Notes: generated by a model not told the origin, from the letters alone. A stretch of 64,000 nucleotides of DNA from CAJXSN01 sp947492235 (GCF_042492175.1 NZ_CP170453.1:1736001-1800000), one strand, 5' to 3'. Shown: positions 43,623-53,278, numbered from the stretch's first letter. Numbers and translations: made by a program.

Positions 43623-44200
43623 AGATCCTCGGCCTTCATGCGGAAAATGGGCGTATGTGCCTGATAAGCCGTCATAGCGTCCAAAAGTTCCGGCATGGTG
43701 TCCGAATGGATGAGGATGTTCTGGTGCGCGGGCCGGACGAAACCGACCTCCGCCATCTTGGAGTTGAAGGCGATAAGATCGTCATAGAAGCCGAATGCAT
43801 TGAGCAGACCGACCGGCTTGGTGTGATAACCAAGCTGCGCCCAGCTCATCGCTTCCCACAATTCGTCCATCGTGCCCACGCCGCCGGGAATGGTGACGAA
43901 ACCGTCCGACAGATCGGTGAACTTCTGCTTGCGCTCATGCATGCCGGAAACGGTGTGAAGCTCGGTGCAGTCGTGGTTGGCGACTTCGGAACCGGCCAGG
44001 GCCTCGGGGATTACCCCGATGACCTCGCCACCGGCTGCGAGCGCACCGGACGCCACCGCGCCCATCAGTCCGAGCCGCCCGCCGCCGTAGACGACGCCGA
44101 TCCCGCGCTGCGCGAGCGTCGCGCCGACTTCGCGGGCGAGTTCCACATAACGCGGGTCTTCCGGCGTCGCGGACCCGCAATAGACGGCGAGGTGGTTCAT
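43619..44200 (-). CDS. LOG-family protein (TIGR00730 Rossmann fold)
   Basis: 193 aa with the lysine decarboxylase-like/LOG signature: MHERKQKFTDLSDGFVTIPGG followed by VGTMDELWEAMSW. LOG proteins hydrolyse nucleoside monophosphates, in plants releasing cytokinin bases; bacterial roles are less defined. N-terminal VYCGSATPEDPRY and GVVYGGGRLGLMG are also typical. Coupled by overlaps to the unknown gene upstream and crtB downstream, so it is expressed with the carotenoid genes. Confidence 0.92.
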   Translation of the reverse strand: MNHLAVYCGSATPEDPRYVELAREVGATLAQRGIGVVYGGGRLGLMGAVASGALAAGGEVIGVIPEALAGSEVANHDCTELHTVSGMHERKQKFTDLSDGFVTIPGGVGTMDELWEAMSWAQLGYHTKPVGLLNAFGFYDDLIAFNSKMAEVGFVRPAHQNILIHSDTMPELLDAMTAYQAHTPIFRMKAEDL

Positions 44201-44625
44201 TGGGACCAGTCTTCTCCGCAGGCCTGCCTGAAGATGGCGATATCTTCCTCATCGAAAGGCCGCTCTGTAAAGTCGAAAATCATGCCTTCCGGCTGATCTT
44301 TGGCCGCAATGATTTCTCCGTGTGCCTGGAGCCAGCCGGCCACCACTGCCTGCCTGTTTCCATCGCAATCAACGGCCAGGGTCATATCGCCAACATTGTC
44401 CACGCCATCTTCTCGGAAGGTGAAGCGGATAAGGACGACAGGGTAGGACTGACCCTCGAACGAGGTCGTGTCTCGGAACGTCTTGTCGTACCAGCCGGTA
44501 CCGTCCTCATCGTCGGTCAGGAGGACCCACTCGTGAGAGGTATCGGGCGTCGCCAGCGGCGAGGTCTGGGTTGTCGGCAATGGCTCGGAAGCGGCCATCA
44601 AAAGCAGTGGCGCCAATATCATCAT
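44197..44625 (-). CDS. Predicted secreted protein in the crt operon (unknown)
   Basis: 142 aa starting MMILAPLLLMAASEPLP, a short signal-like N-terminus. The rest is acidic with WVLLTDDEDGTGWYDKTF and GDMTLAVDCDGNRQAVV; two cysteines (CDG, QACGED) are present. ATG 44625/44622 overlaps the crtI stop and its own stop overlaps the LOG gene start (ATGA). That coupling on both sides supports it as a real gene. I do not recognise the family; a role in the carotenoid pathway is not shown. Confidence 0.75.
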   Translation of the reverse strand: MMILAPLLLMAASEPLPTTQTSPLATPDTSHEWVLLTDDEDGTGWYDKTFRDTTSFEGQSYPVVLIRFTFREDGVDNVGDMTLAVDCDGNRQAVVAGWLQAHGEIIAAKDQPEGMIFDFTERPFDEEDIAIFRQACGEDWSQ

Positions 44626-46112
44626 TGTAAATCCTCGATCATCAGGCCTGCGGTCGCCTTCGCGCTGCCGACAACACCGGGAATGCCTGCGCCCGGATGC
44701 GTGCCCGCGCCGACGAGGTAGAAATTCTCGATCACATCGTCGCGGTTGTGGCCCCGGAAATAGGCGCTTTGCGTCAGCAGCGGCTCCAGGCTGAAGGCGC
44801 TGCCCAGATGGGCGTTGAGGTCGGTGGCAAAATCCTTGGGCGCGTAGCTGAACTTGGTCACGATCCGGTCGTGAATGTCGGGGATCAGGCGGCGGCCGAT
44901 CTCGTCCAGAATGGCCTTTTCCAGCTGCGGGCCGACGGTGTCCCAATCGACCTTAAGTTTGCCCATATGGGCCACCGGTACCAGCGCGTAGAATGTGCTC
45001 TGGCCCGGAGGCGCCATGCTCGGATCTGTCACCGTGGGGTGATGCAGATAGATGCTGAAATCCTTCGGCAGAACGCCGTTATCATAAATATCATCCAGCA
45101 AGCCTTTGTAGCGCGGGCCGAACAGGATCATGTGGTGGGCGATGCCGGGCCAAGTGCCTTCCAGCCCGAAATGCACCACGAACAGGCCGGGCGAGAATTT
45201 CTTTCGGGCCAATTTCTTGCCCATCTTCCACCCGCGCTGGCTGCGGCCCAGCAGGTCGCGGTAGGAGTGCATGATATCGGCATTGCTTGCGACCGCGTCG
45301 AAATCGGCCTTGAAACCGCTCGCGGTCTCCACGCTATTTGCGACGTTGTTTTCCTCGTGCACCTGCACTACCGGATCGCCGACAATCATCTTACCGCCGA
45401 GGCGCTCGAAATGGCGGATCATCCCGGCGATCAACTTGTTGGTGCCGCTCCGCGTCCACCACACGCCGCCTTCCATTTCCAGCTTGTGGATTAGCGCATA
45501 GATGCTGCTCGTCTTCATCGGATTGCCGCCGACCAGCAGGGTGTGGAACGAGAGCGCCTCGCGCAGCTTCTCCGATTTCACGAAGCTGGAAACCATCGAA
45601 TAGACGCTGCGATAGGCCTGCTTCTTGGCGAGGGCAGGCGCGGCCTTCAGCATGGATTTGAAATCGAGGAAGGGCACAGTGCCGAGCTTGAGATAGCCTT
45701 CCTCATAGACGCCCGCGCTGTATTCGAGGAAGCGCTTGTAGCCGTCGACATCTTCAGGGTGCAGCTTCTCGATCTCGGCGAACAGCTCGTCATGATCGTT
45801 GGAGTAATTGAAATTTGTGCCGTCCGGCCAGTTGAGACGGTAGAACGGCTTGACCGGCATCAGTTCCACATCCTGCGCCATGTCATGGCCCGACAGTTCC
45901 CAAAGCTGGGTCAGGCAATCGGGGTCGGTCACCACGGTGGGGCCACCGTCAAAGGTAAAGCCTTCCTTTTCCCAGTAATAAGCGCGGCCACCGGGCTTGT
46001 CGCGGCCTTCGATCACGGTGGTCTGGATGCCGGCGCTTTGCAGCCGCATGGCCAGCGCCATGCCGCCAAATCCGGAGCCGATAACGCAGGCTGTCTTGCT
46101 GGGAGAACTCAT
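44622..46112 (-). CDS. crtI: Phytoene desaturase
   Basis: FAD-dependent desaturase of 496 aa that converts phytoene to lycopene. The N-terminal dinucleotide motif is VIGSGFGGMALAMRLQSAG (residues 11-29), followed by EGRDKPGGRAYYW. The C-terminal carotenoid-type signature is FYLVGAGTHPGAGIPGVVGSA. Length is normal. The start overlaps the crtY stop by ATGA. Confidence 0.95.
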   Translation of the reverse strand: MSSPSKTACVIGSGFGGMALAMRLQSAGIQTTVIEGRDKPGGRAYYWEKEGFTFDGGPTVVTDPDCLTQLWELSGHDMAQDVELMPVKPFYRLNWPDGTNFNYSNDHDELFAEIEKLHPEDVDGYKRFLEYSAGVYEEGYLKLGTVPFLDFKSMLKAAPALAKKQAYRSVYSMVSSFVKSEKLREALSFHTLLVGGNPMKTSSIYALIHKLEMEGGVWWTRSGTNKLIAGMIRHFERLGGKMIVGDPVVQVHEENNVANSVETASGFKADFDAVASNADIMHSYRDLLGRSQRGWKMGKKLARKKFSPGLFVVHFGLEGTWPGIAHHMILFGPRYKGLLDDIYDNGVLPKDFSIYLHHPTVTDPSMAPPGQSTFYALVPVAHMGKLKVDWDTVGPQLEKAILDEIGRRLIPDIHDRIVTKFSYAPKDFATDLNAHLGSAFSLEPLLTQSAYFRGHNRDDVIENFYLVGAGTHPGAGIPGVVGSAKATAGLMIEDLQ

Positions 46113-47320
46113 GATTTCGGAGCTTTCATTGAATCGGGCTTGTGGTTCGGCGCAACCAGAGGCGCACGGGAGGAGAAGATCGCACGGATGGCGCGCGGGA
46201 TGGGAACGGGCGGACGGCCGATAAGTATCCGCAATTTATCGCGCCGTGTGCTGCGTGCGGCGTAAAACCTTTCCACCAGCGGTTCGCGAAGACGGTAGAA
46301 ATGTTCGAAAATGCGGTAGCGCTTGTCGGGCTTGGCCGCGCCGAACAGCATCTGGCCCAGCATCCGGTAAAAGCCGGTCTGCTTCCAGACGCGCCGGGCC
46401 TGCGCCTCCAGCAAGGCGGCCAGCTGGTCGCCGGGCAGATCGGCATTGTCTGCCACCAGCTGCGCTGTCTGCACGGCGTGGGGCAGGGTGTAGCTGGTCA
46501 GCGGGTGGACCATCGCACTGCGCGCCCCGGCCTGCGCCACGCCGGGAATGCGCGATGCGGCCTGAAATGCGCTGAAATTACCCCCGGTGATCACCGGCAG
46601 AACGCCGGTTTCGCCGCCGAGAATGTCGCCGTCCCAGCCATGCTTCGCACAATACGCATCGATCCGCCGTGACAGCGCCGACCGGTCGAGCACTGGTTCG
46701 TCCGCGTAATAGGTGTCTTCTACGAACAGCTCGTGCGCGCTCAGCGGCAGGACATAGACGAAGCGGTAGGCGCCGTGCTGCTCGACGCTGGCATCCATGA
46801 TGACGGGCCGCTCCACACCGTGCGGTGTGGCGGTGCGCAGATGGCGGCCCATGAACACCTGCCACCCGCCGCGCAGCGAATGGTCTGGCACGAAGCCGCG
46901 GCAATCAATCACCGCGCGGGCCGAAATTCGCGAGCCGTCCTTGAGATCGATCCCGTCCGCATCCATGCTGGCAATCGGCGAGGACGGCATGATGCAATCC
47001 TGCGCCAGTTCGCGCCGCAGCGCGGCATCGAAATCGGGGGACGCGAGCGACAGGTACCGCGCGCCCAGCGTGCGCTCATACGCCGGGAAGCGGATATCGT
47101 ATCCGGTCCATTCGGTCTTTCGGAAGCTGGCAAGAAGCGCGGTCCCGGCAGCATCCAGATCGCCCTCGAACCAGCTCCACCGGTGATTGCCGCCCAGCAC
47201 ATCCTCGGCTTCAACCAGAACCACGTTCAATTCCGGGCGCGCACGGCGCAGGGCCAGCGCGATCAGCCCGCCGGCCAATCCTCCTCCTGCAATTGCGATA
47301 TCGACCCGGCTGTTCTTCAT
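46109..47320 (-). CDS. crtY: Lycopene beta-cyclase
   Basis: Converts lycopene to beta-carotene. 403 aa, CrtY-type, with N-terminal FAD motif IAIAGGGLAGGLIALALRRA, the block GGNHRWSWFEGDL, and HPLTSYTLPHAVQTA near the middle of the second half. Start MKNSRVDIAIAGG (ATG 47320). First gene of the minus-strand crt operon; divergent from the MipA-like gene, leaving 144 bases for both promoters. No crtZ or crtW is within the window. Confidence 0.94.
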   Translation of the reverse strand: MKNSRVDIAIAGGGLAGGLIALALRRARPELNVVLVEAEDVLGGNHRWSWFEGDLDAAGTALLASFRKTEWTGYDIRFPAYERTLGARYLSLASPDFDAALRRELAQDCIMPSSPIASMDADGIDLKDGSRISARAVIDCRGFVPDHSLRGGWQVFMGRHLRTATPHGVERPVIMDASVEQHGAYRFVYVLPLSAHELFVEDTYYADEPVLDRSALSRRIDAYCAKHGWDGDILGGETGVLPVITGGNFSAFQAASRIPGVAQAGARSAMVHPLTSYTLPHAVQTAQLVADNADLPGDQLAALLEAQARRVWKQTGFYRMLGQMLFGAAKPDKRYRIFEHFYRLREPLVERFYAARSTRRDKLRILIGRPPVPIPRAIRAIFSSRAPLVAPNHKPDSMKAPKS

Positions 47321-47464
47321 TTCGGGTGCCGCTCTACGCTGGCGGTTGGCTGTGGGCAATCGGCCTTTGGGGCAGCGTGGCCCGCACTGCAAAGGGGACT
47401 GGAGAGGAACCGCGCCTGTGATGGGCCGTTATGGGCTTATATCCACTCGTAAAGGCCCCCTGTC

Positions 47465-48364
47465 ATGTCCACCCGTCATCCCGTCCTTCTGGTCGGCGCG
47501 CTCGCGCTTGTCGCTGCCTCTCCTCTTGCGGCGCAGGATGCCGATACCGACCCCGATGCAGCGCCTCCGGGCGAGCAGCGGGGCGGTCCGCCGACGGGGG
47601 AAACCGTCTTCGATGGCGATTTTCTCAGCATTGGCGTGGGTGCCGGTCTGGGGCCAAGCTATACCGGCTCCAACGATTACGTTATCTTCCCGCTGCCGAT
47701 CATCCAGGCGAGCTACAAGGGCGTGAACATCAATCCGCGCCCGGCGGGGCTGGCGGTGGATTTCATTCCCGATGCCGAAACCGGTCCGTCTTTCGATCTG
47801 GGCGTGGCATTCAGAGTGCGGAGCGACCGGGTCGATCAGATCGAGGACGAGGTGGTCAAACAGCTGGGCGAGCTTGACCGCGCAGTGGAAGTCGGCCCCA
47901 CGGTGGGTGTCAGCTTCCCCGGCGTACTGAACCCGTTCGACAGCGTGAGCGTGAATGTCGACGCGATGTGGGATGTGGCGGGCGCGCATTCGGGCATGAC
48001 GGTCAGCCCGTCGGTGACCTATTTTACGCCGCTGAGCCGCGGCGTCGCCGCATCGATCAGCGGCAGCGCGACCTTCATCGACGATGATTTTGCGGATTAC
48101 TATTTCAGTGTAAGCCCGGCCGATACTGTGGCCAGCGGCGGTGTGCTGCCCGCATTCCAGGCCGAAGGCGGTTTGCAAAGCGTGGGCGTCAATCTGCTGC
48201 TCGCTGTGGACCTCAATGGCGATGTGACCGATGGCGGCCTGAACATTGTCGGCATTGGCGGATACTCGCGCCTGATGAACGATGCGAAAAACACGCCGCT
48301 GACGAGCGTGCGCGGTAGTGCGAACCAGTTCCTGCTGGGCGTGGGGCTGGGTTACACCTTCTGA
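47465..48364 (+). CDS. MipA/OmpV-family outer-membrane protein
   Basis: 299 aa with signal peptide MSTRHPVLLVGALALVAASPLAAQ and a beta-barrel pattern of alternating residues, ending in the aromatic LGVGLGYTF. VGAGLGPSYTGSNDYVIFPLPIIQASYKG is the characteristic first part of the family. Barrel proteins of this type assist murein scaffold assembly or act as porins. Its last 13 bases overlap the convergent gene. Confidence 0.9.
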   Translation: MSTRHPVLLVGALALVAASPLAAQDADTDPDAAPPGEQRGGPPTGETVFDGDFLSIGVGAGLGPSYTGSNDYVIFPLPIIQASYKGVNINPRPAGLAVDFIPDAETGPSFDLGVAFRVRSDRVDQIEDEVVKQLGELDRAVEVGPTVGVSFPGVLNPFDSVSVNVDAMWDVAGAHSGMTVSPSVTYFTPLSRGVAASISGSATFIDDDFADYYFSVSPADTVASGGVLPAFQAEGGLQSVGVNLLLAVDLNGDVTDGGLNIVGIGGYSRLMNDAKNTPLTSVRGSANQFLLGVGLGYTF

Positions 48365-48852
48365 CGGGTCTCACCCGGCCCATCTGCGCCGGGGGCTTCG
48401 GGCCACTCAATCTCGCAGCCTGACACCGCAGGGATGACTTCCCGCCCGCCCACTTCGAGCACCACCAATTCATTATCCTCGTCGAGGCATGCGCTGGCTG
48501 CGTGTCTGTCTCCGGTCAGCGGATGGCCATTTTCGAAGCTGCTGGTGAAGCAGCGCATTCGCCAGCACCGGCCGCCTGCTTCAAACCGGGCGGTGCAGGC
48601 GGGATAGCGGCCGGCGACGTCTTCTTCGACCACCAGTTCGCCATCCAGCCACTGGTCCCGGCGCAGGGCCCTGTCGCGCTGTTGCCAGCTGCGAATTTCG
48701 AGCACTCCGATCAGGAGAAGCAGCCCGCCGCCACCCGCCAGCCCCGCTTGCAGGCCCATACTCATATTCTCATCTGACCACGGGGTCGCAGGCAGGGCGC
48801 TGGCCAACAGGGAAAGCGCGAACATGCACAGCAGGATGCCTTTAACTGGCAT
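48352..48852 (-). CDS. Predicted membrane protein (unknown)
   Basis: 166 aa. Hydrophobic N-terminus (KGILLCMFALSLLASALPA), then a second hydrophobic segment GLAGGGGLLLLIGVLEI (about 37-53), followed by a mainly polar region with DQWLDGELVVEEDVAG and CRFxxGG-like CTARFEAGGRCWRMRCF, containing several cysteines. It resembles membrane proteins that carry a DUF3592-like domain, but this is uncertain. It lies downstream of the S9 peptidase on the same strand. Confidence 0.6.
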   Translation of the reverse strand: MPVKGILLCMFALSLLASALPATPWSDENMSMGLQAGLAGGGGLLLLIGVLEIRSWQQRDRALRRDQWLDGELVVEEDVAGRYPACTARFEAGGRCWRMRCFTSSFENGHPLTGDRHAASACLDEDNELVVLEVGGREVIPAVSGCEIEWPEAPGADGPGETRQKV

Positions 48853-48902
48853 TGCGAACCGGCATGGTCGGCGCTTTCCCCATGATGAGCGCTATGTGCG
48901 GC

Positions 48903-50948
48903 CTATTCGTCGTCACCGCCGAGTTCGAGGATGGGGCGCGTATCCGGCATTGCCGCGTCGCGGTCACCGGTTTTCAGATAGGTTTCGAACCAGCGCAGCA
49001 TGCGCTTGTTGTAATCATAGCGGCTGGCAGCCTTGCGGTTGCCGTGCCCTTCACCCGGATACAGGACCATGCGCAGCGGCGTGTCGGGATTGCGGATCTT
49101 GACGAAGCGATAGAGCTCGTAACTCTGGCCCGGATCGACGCGCGTGTCCTCCAGCCCGTGCATGATCAGCAGCGGGGTCTTGGCCCGGTCGGTGTAGTAG
49201 ATGGGGCTGACTTCCAGCATTTTCTGCCAGTCGTCCCACGGCCAGGCGCGGCTGTGGACGTTGTACATTTCGAACGGGATGTCGCCCGTGCCGAACTTGC
49301 TGGTCTGGTTGGAAATACCGACGAACATCACGGCGGCGGCATATTCGTCGGAATAATGCGTCGCGCCCCATGCGCTGGCATAGCCACCATAGGATCCGCC
49401 GGTAATGCCGGTGCGATCGGGATCGGTGATCCCTTCGGCGACGAGATGCTTCTTGGCATCGACAATGTCGCGGAATTCAGGGTCGGTATAGCGGCCCTGA
49501 TGCTGCTTGGCGAAATCGACGCCGTAGCCGGTCGAGCCGCGATAGTTGGGGTGGAAGACGGCATAGCCTTCGCCCGCAGCCATCTGGCCGGGCATCGAAT
49601 AGGCAGTCAGCCAGCCATTGGAATAATGCGCTTCCGGCCCGCCATGGACCATCATGATGGTCGGGGCGCCGCCAGCCGGTGCACCGCCGACCGGCTCGAT
49701 CAGGATGCCTTCGACTTCCTGTCCGTCGGTGGCCGTGTAAGTCACCGTGCGCTGCGTTCCCATGTCGATTTCGGACAGCCACGTATTGTGGTTGGTCCAG
49801 CGGGTGAAGGCGCCATTTGTGTATTCATACAGCTCGGTCGGATGGGCAGGGCTGTTGGCCCATACCATCACGCGGTCGCCGCCCGCCTGAATGCCTGTCA
49901 GGATCAGGTCGCCCGGATCGACCGTTTCGGCCACGCTGCCATCGGCATTGTAGATCCGCAGCATGGCATCCGCGCCGATATGGATGATCGAGGCAAGGCG
50001 TCCGTCCGACAGCCATTCCGCATCAACCGCCGCTTCGGCTGCGCCTGCGTTCAGAGCGCGATACTGGCCGGTCGATGTGTCGACCAGATGCAGAGTGGTG
50101 TCTGCCGGATCATGCATGTCGACACCCGCAATCATCGACAGCTGCGCGCCGTCGGGCGAAATTTCGACATCGCCCAGCTTGCCCGGCGTTTCGATGGTGG
50201 TGCGCACTGTGCCGGTGGCCAGATCGAAAATATGCGCGCGCTTACTGGTATAGCTGTCGTCGATCAGCGGAGTCGGCGCGCTGTCGATCACGGCTGTCTG
50301 GCCGTCCGGCGCTATGCGCACGGCGCTGACATAGCCGGGGACCGTAATCTCCACCGGGTCAGTGTCCACTTCGCGGCCCGCGGCTGCGCGGAACAGACGA
50401 TTGAATTTGAACTCTTCCTCGTAAACGATGGCGGTGAAGCCTGCGTCCTTCTCGTCTTCGCGGACATCGTCCTCTTCCGCTCCGGTCAGCATGTAAATCG
50501 TGCCGCTGTCGGGCGACCACGCATAGCTGCGAACATCGGTGCCATCGACAGCCGCGAGCTTTCGCTGCGCCCCGCCATCGACCGGGATGCCCCAGACCGC
50601 GCGGTCTTCATCGTCCTTCGCCCAAACGAAGCTCACCATCCGGCCATCGGGAGAAAACGTCACGCCCGAGGGGCTGATGTCATCGGGCAGGAAGGACAAG
50701 GCGTTGTCCGGCCCGTAGGCCATCTTCAGTTCCTGCGTGAAGGAGCCGTCCTTTTCGCCTTCGGTCACGTCGGGCAGGCTGGACGTGGTGTAGGCGACGC
50801 GGCTTCCATCGGGCGAAACGGCGACGGCACCAACGGCTTCCAGCTTGGCCACATCCTCCGCCGTCATTGGGCGGGCGAGGGCGGCGGCTGGGACCAGCAG
50901 GCTGGCGGTCAGCAAGGCGGTTCGCATGGTCTTGAAGGCGGTGTGCAT
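48903..50948 (-). CDS. S9-family (prolyl oligopeptidase/acylaminoacyl-type) peptidase
   Basis: 681-aa secreted serine peptidase. The signal peptide MRTALLTASLLVPAAALA lies near the start. A beta-propeller of WD-like repeats (AVSPDGSRVAYTT, TFSPDGRMVSFVW, AWSPDSGTIYM) covers about 35-400. The alpha/beta-hydrolase domain follows, with nucleophile in GITGGSYGGYASAW, Asp near EDTRVDPGQ and His in PGEGHGNRK. Likely dipeptidyl or acylaminoacyl peptidase. It is divergent from the amidohydrolase gene. Confidence 0.93.
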   Translation of the reverse strand: MHTAFKTMRTALLTASLLVPAAALARPMTAEDVAKLEAVGAVAVSPDGSRVAYTTSSLPDVTEGEKDGSFTQELKMAYGPDNALSFLPDDISPSGVTFSPDGRMVSFVWAKDDEDRAVWGIPVDGGAQRKLAAVDGTDVRSYAWSPDSGTIYMLTGAEEDDVREDEKDAGFTAIVYEEEFKFNRLFRAAAGREVDTDPVEITVPGYVSAVRIAPDGQTAVIDSAPTPLIDDSYTSKRAHIFDLATGTVRTTIETPGKLGDVEISPDGAQLSMIAGVDMHDPADTTLHLVDTSTGQYRALNAGAAEAAVDAEWLSDGRLASIIHIGADAMLRIYNADGSVAETVDPGDLILTGIQAGGDRVMVWANSPAHPTELYEYTNGAFTRWTNHNTWLSEIDMGTQRTVTYTATDGQEVEGILIEPVGGAPAGGAPTIMMVHGGPEAHYSNGWLTAYSMPGQMAAGEGYAVFHPNYRGSTGYGVDFAKQHQGRYTDPEFRDIVDAKKHLVAEGITDPDRTGITGGSYGGYASAWGATHYSDEYAAAVMFVGISNQTSKFGTGDIPFEMYNVHSRAWPWDDWQKMLEVSPIYYTDRAKTPLLIMHGLEDTRVDPGQSYELYRFVKIRNPDTPLRMVLYPGEGHGNRKAASRYDYNKRMLRWFETYLKTGDRDAAMPDTRPILELGGDDE

Positions 50949-51050
50949 CAGGGGAAATCCTCTCTCGATTTGTAATCTGCTGGCGTGCGCTATAGCGAAC
51001 AGGAAAACGAGCGCAAACGCGGCTCGGTTCCATCAGGGGGAGAGGGCAGG

Positions 51051-52349
51051 ATGAAGTTCGCAATTGGGGCATTCGTGAAAGGCACGGTAGGCGCAGTTGG
51101 CGCAGCGGGATTGCTGGCGGCAACGCCGGCTCTGGCCGACACGACGGTTATTCACGTCGGCTCCGTCCTGACCGATGCCGGCAGTGCGCCCACCGGTCCC
51201 GCCACGATTACCGTCACCGATGGGCGGATCGTCTCGATTGTCGATGGCTTTACCCCCACGCCCGAAGGCGCAGAGATGGTCCACCTGCCGGATCATACCG
51301 TGCTGCCCGGGCTGATCGACCTGCACACGCATCTGTCGGGCGATCCCAGTGGCGAGTTCTGGCGCGCGGCGACGACTCCGCCGGAATGGAATGTGCTGGT
51401 CGCGGCGAAGAATGCGCGGATCACGGCGCTGGCAGGCTTTACCACGGTGCGCGATCTGGGCTCGCGGACGGATCAGGTGACCCAGATGCTGCGGCGCGCC
51501 ACAGCAGAGGGCATGGTCCCGGGTCCGCGTGTCGTTACCTCGGCGCGGACCATCGCGATTGTTGGCGGGCATGGCGACGTAAACGGTTTCCGTCGCGGTG
51601 TCGGCGAAGCGCTCGGCACGGACTTCACCTGCACCGGCGCAGTGGAATGTGCGGAAATGGTCCGAACGGCGTCAAAATACGGGGCCGACCTGATCAAGAT
51701 TACCGCCACCGGCGGTGTGCTCAGCCAGCAGGGACGCGGGCTGGAAGCGCATTTCTCCGATGAAGAGATGAAGGCCATCGTCGATACGGCGAACACGCTT
51801 GGGCTGAAGGTCGCCGCCCATGCCCATGGGGCTCGCGGGATCGAGGCAGCGGCGCGGGCAGGGGTCCAGACGATCGAGCACGGCACCTTTATTGACGAGC
51901 AGGCCGCCCGCGTAATGCGCGAGAACGGCACCATTCTGGTACCCACACTGATGGCGTTTCAGGGGATCAAGAAGAACCTCGGCACCGGGTTCTACACGCC
52001 GGTGGTGGAGGAAAAAATCCGCGCGACCGTATCGGTTGCCGAGAGCATCGTGCAGCGCGCGCGCCAGTGGAATGTAAAAATGGCCTTTGGTACGGATGCA
52101 GGCGTGTTCCCGCATGGGGAGAATGCGGGCGAATTCACGCAGATGATGCTCGGCGGAATGAATGCGCGCGAGGCTTTGGCCAGCGCAACGACCGTCGCTG
52201 CCGAGGTGATCGGGCTGGAGAATGAAATCGGCCGTCTGGCTCCGGGCTATTCGGCGGATATCGTCGCGGTGAAGGGCAATCCGCTGGCCGATATCACCGT
52301 GCTGGAAGAGGTCGACTGGACCATGGTGCGCGGGCGCGTGATCGAGTGA
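51051..52349 (+). CDS. Amidohydrolase-family metallohydrolase (secreted)
   Basis: 432 aa with signal peptide ending ATPALAD. Metal-binding motifs of the superfamily are visible: LIDLHTHLSGD near 86, AAHAHGARGIE and IEHGTFIDEQ near 260-285, and FGTDAGVFPHG with the catalytic Asp near 345. The best match by memory is to imidazolonepropionase/Xaa-Pro dipeptidase-like amidohydrolases. Start MKFAIGAFVKG (ATG 51051) follows GAGGGCAGG. Coupled (TGATG) to the MBL-fold gene; possibly part of secreted peptide scavenging with the S9 peptidase. Confidence 0.88.
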   Translation: MKFAIGAFVKGTVGAVGAAGLLAATPALADTTVIHVGSVLTDAGSAPTGPATITVTDGRIVSIVDGFTPTPEGAEMVHLPDHTVLPGLIDLHTHLSGDPSGEFWRAATTPPEWNVLVAAKNARITALAGFTTVRDLGSRTDQVTQMLRRATAEGMVPGPRVVTSARTIAIVGGHGDVNGFRRGVGEALGTDFTCTGAVECAEMVRTASKYGADLIKITATGGVLSQQGRGLEAHFSDEEMKAIVDTANTLGLKVAAHAHGARGIEAAARAGVQTIEHGTFIDEQAARVMRENGTILVPTLMAFQGIKKNLGTGFYTPVVEEKIRATVSVAESIVQRARQWNVKMAFGTDAGVFPHGENAGEFTQMMLGGMNAREALASATTVAAEVIGLENEIGRLAPGYSADIVAVKGNPLADITVLEEVDWTMVRGRVIE

Positions 52350-53278
52350 TGCTCGCCGCTCTAGCGCTGGCGCTTTCGTCCGCTGCGGCCTCGCCGGAGG
52401 AGACCGCGCCGGTCTGTCGGCGGGAACTGGTGGTGCTGGGCGCAGGGCAAGACGCCGGTGCTCCGCAAATTGGCAATACCGATGATGCAGGGCCGCGCTT
52501 GCTGCCGACCTCGCTAGCGGTCATCGACCGCGCATATGGGACCCGGTACCTGTTCGAGGCCACGCCTGCGATCACCGAGCAATTGGCTATGCTGGACGCC
52601 ATCGAGCCTGCTGTGAAGGGTCTGGGTCTCGACGGGATATTCCTGACCCATGCGCATATCGGTCACTATCTCGGCCTTGCCTATCTGGGGCAGGAGGCTG
52701 CGGGGGCGAAGGGGGTTCCGGTATTTGCGTTGCCGCGCATGACCGAATTTCTCACCGGGAACGGTCCTTGGGGCCAGCTCATTGCGCTGGGAAACATCGC
52801 CCTCCAGCCGATGGAGGCGGACACATTCGCCGTGCTGAGCGATGATTTCGGCGTGCTTCCATTTCTTGTGCCGCACCGCGACGAATATTCAGAGACCGCG
52901 GGTTTCCTGCTGATGACGCCGGACAAGCGTGCTATATTCGTACCCGATCTCGACAGCTGGGAGGAATGGGAAGCGGCTTCGGGCCAGACTCTCGCCGGGT
53001 TGATCGGCGGCGTGGATTACGCCTTTATCGATGCCACTTTCTTCGATGATGGTGAATTGCCGGGCCGTGACATGAGCGCGATTCCGCATCCGCGCGTGAA
53101 GGCCGTGATGAAGCGGCTGGGCGCATTACCCGCAGAAGAGCGCGCCAAGGTTCACTTCATCCATTACAATCACACCAATCCGATCCGCGACCCCGCATCG
53201 CCCCAATCGCAGGCCGTGCTCGCAGGCGGTTTCAACATCGCCCGGCGCGGCGACCGGCATTGCCTTTCTGCCGAATAA
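52349..53278 (+). CDS. MBL-fold metallo-hydrolase, PqqB-like
   Basis: 309 aa with a signal peptide MLAALALALSSAAAS. The metal motif reads FLTHAHIGHYLG, so the usual Asp of HxHxDH is Gly. FVPDLDSWEEW and HFIHYNHTNPI supply further candidate ligands. VLGAGQDAGAPQIGN resembles PqqB-type family members. ATG 52349 overlaps the amidohydrolase stop. It may hydrolyse a small extracellular compound; the altered motif leaves activity uncertain. Confidence 0.82.
   Translation: MLAALALALSSAAASPEETAPVCRRELVVLGAGQDAGAPQIGNTDDAGPRLLPTSLAVIDRAYGTRYLFEATPAITEQLAMLDAIEPAVKGLGLDGIFLTHAHIGHYLGLAYLGQEAAGAKGVPVFALPRMTEFLTGNGPWGQLIALGNIALQPMEADTFAVLSDDFGVLPFLVPHRDEYSETAGFLLMTPDKRAIFVPDLDSWEEWEAASGQTLAGLIGGVDYAFIDATFFDDGELPGRDMSAIPHPRVKAVMKRLGALPAEERAKVHFIHYNHTNPIRDPASPQSQAVLAGGFNIARRGDRHCLSAE

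Noticed and set aside
48852..50975. A 707-codon open frame on the plus strand over the S9 peptidase gene
   Set aside because: Antisense shadow in GC-rich DNA. The minus strand has signal peptide, propeller and GGSYGG motifs; the plus product has no recognisable domain and a composition rich in His, Gln and Arg.
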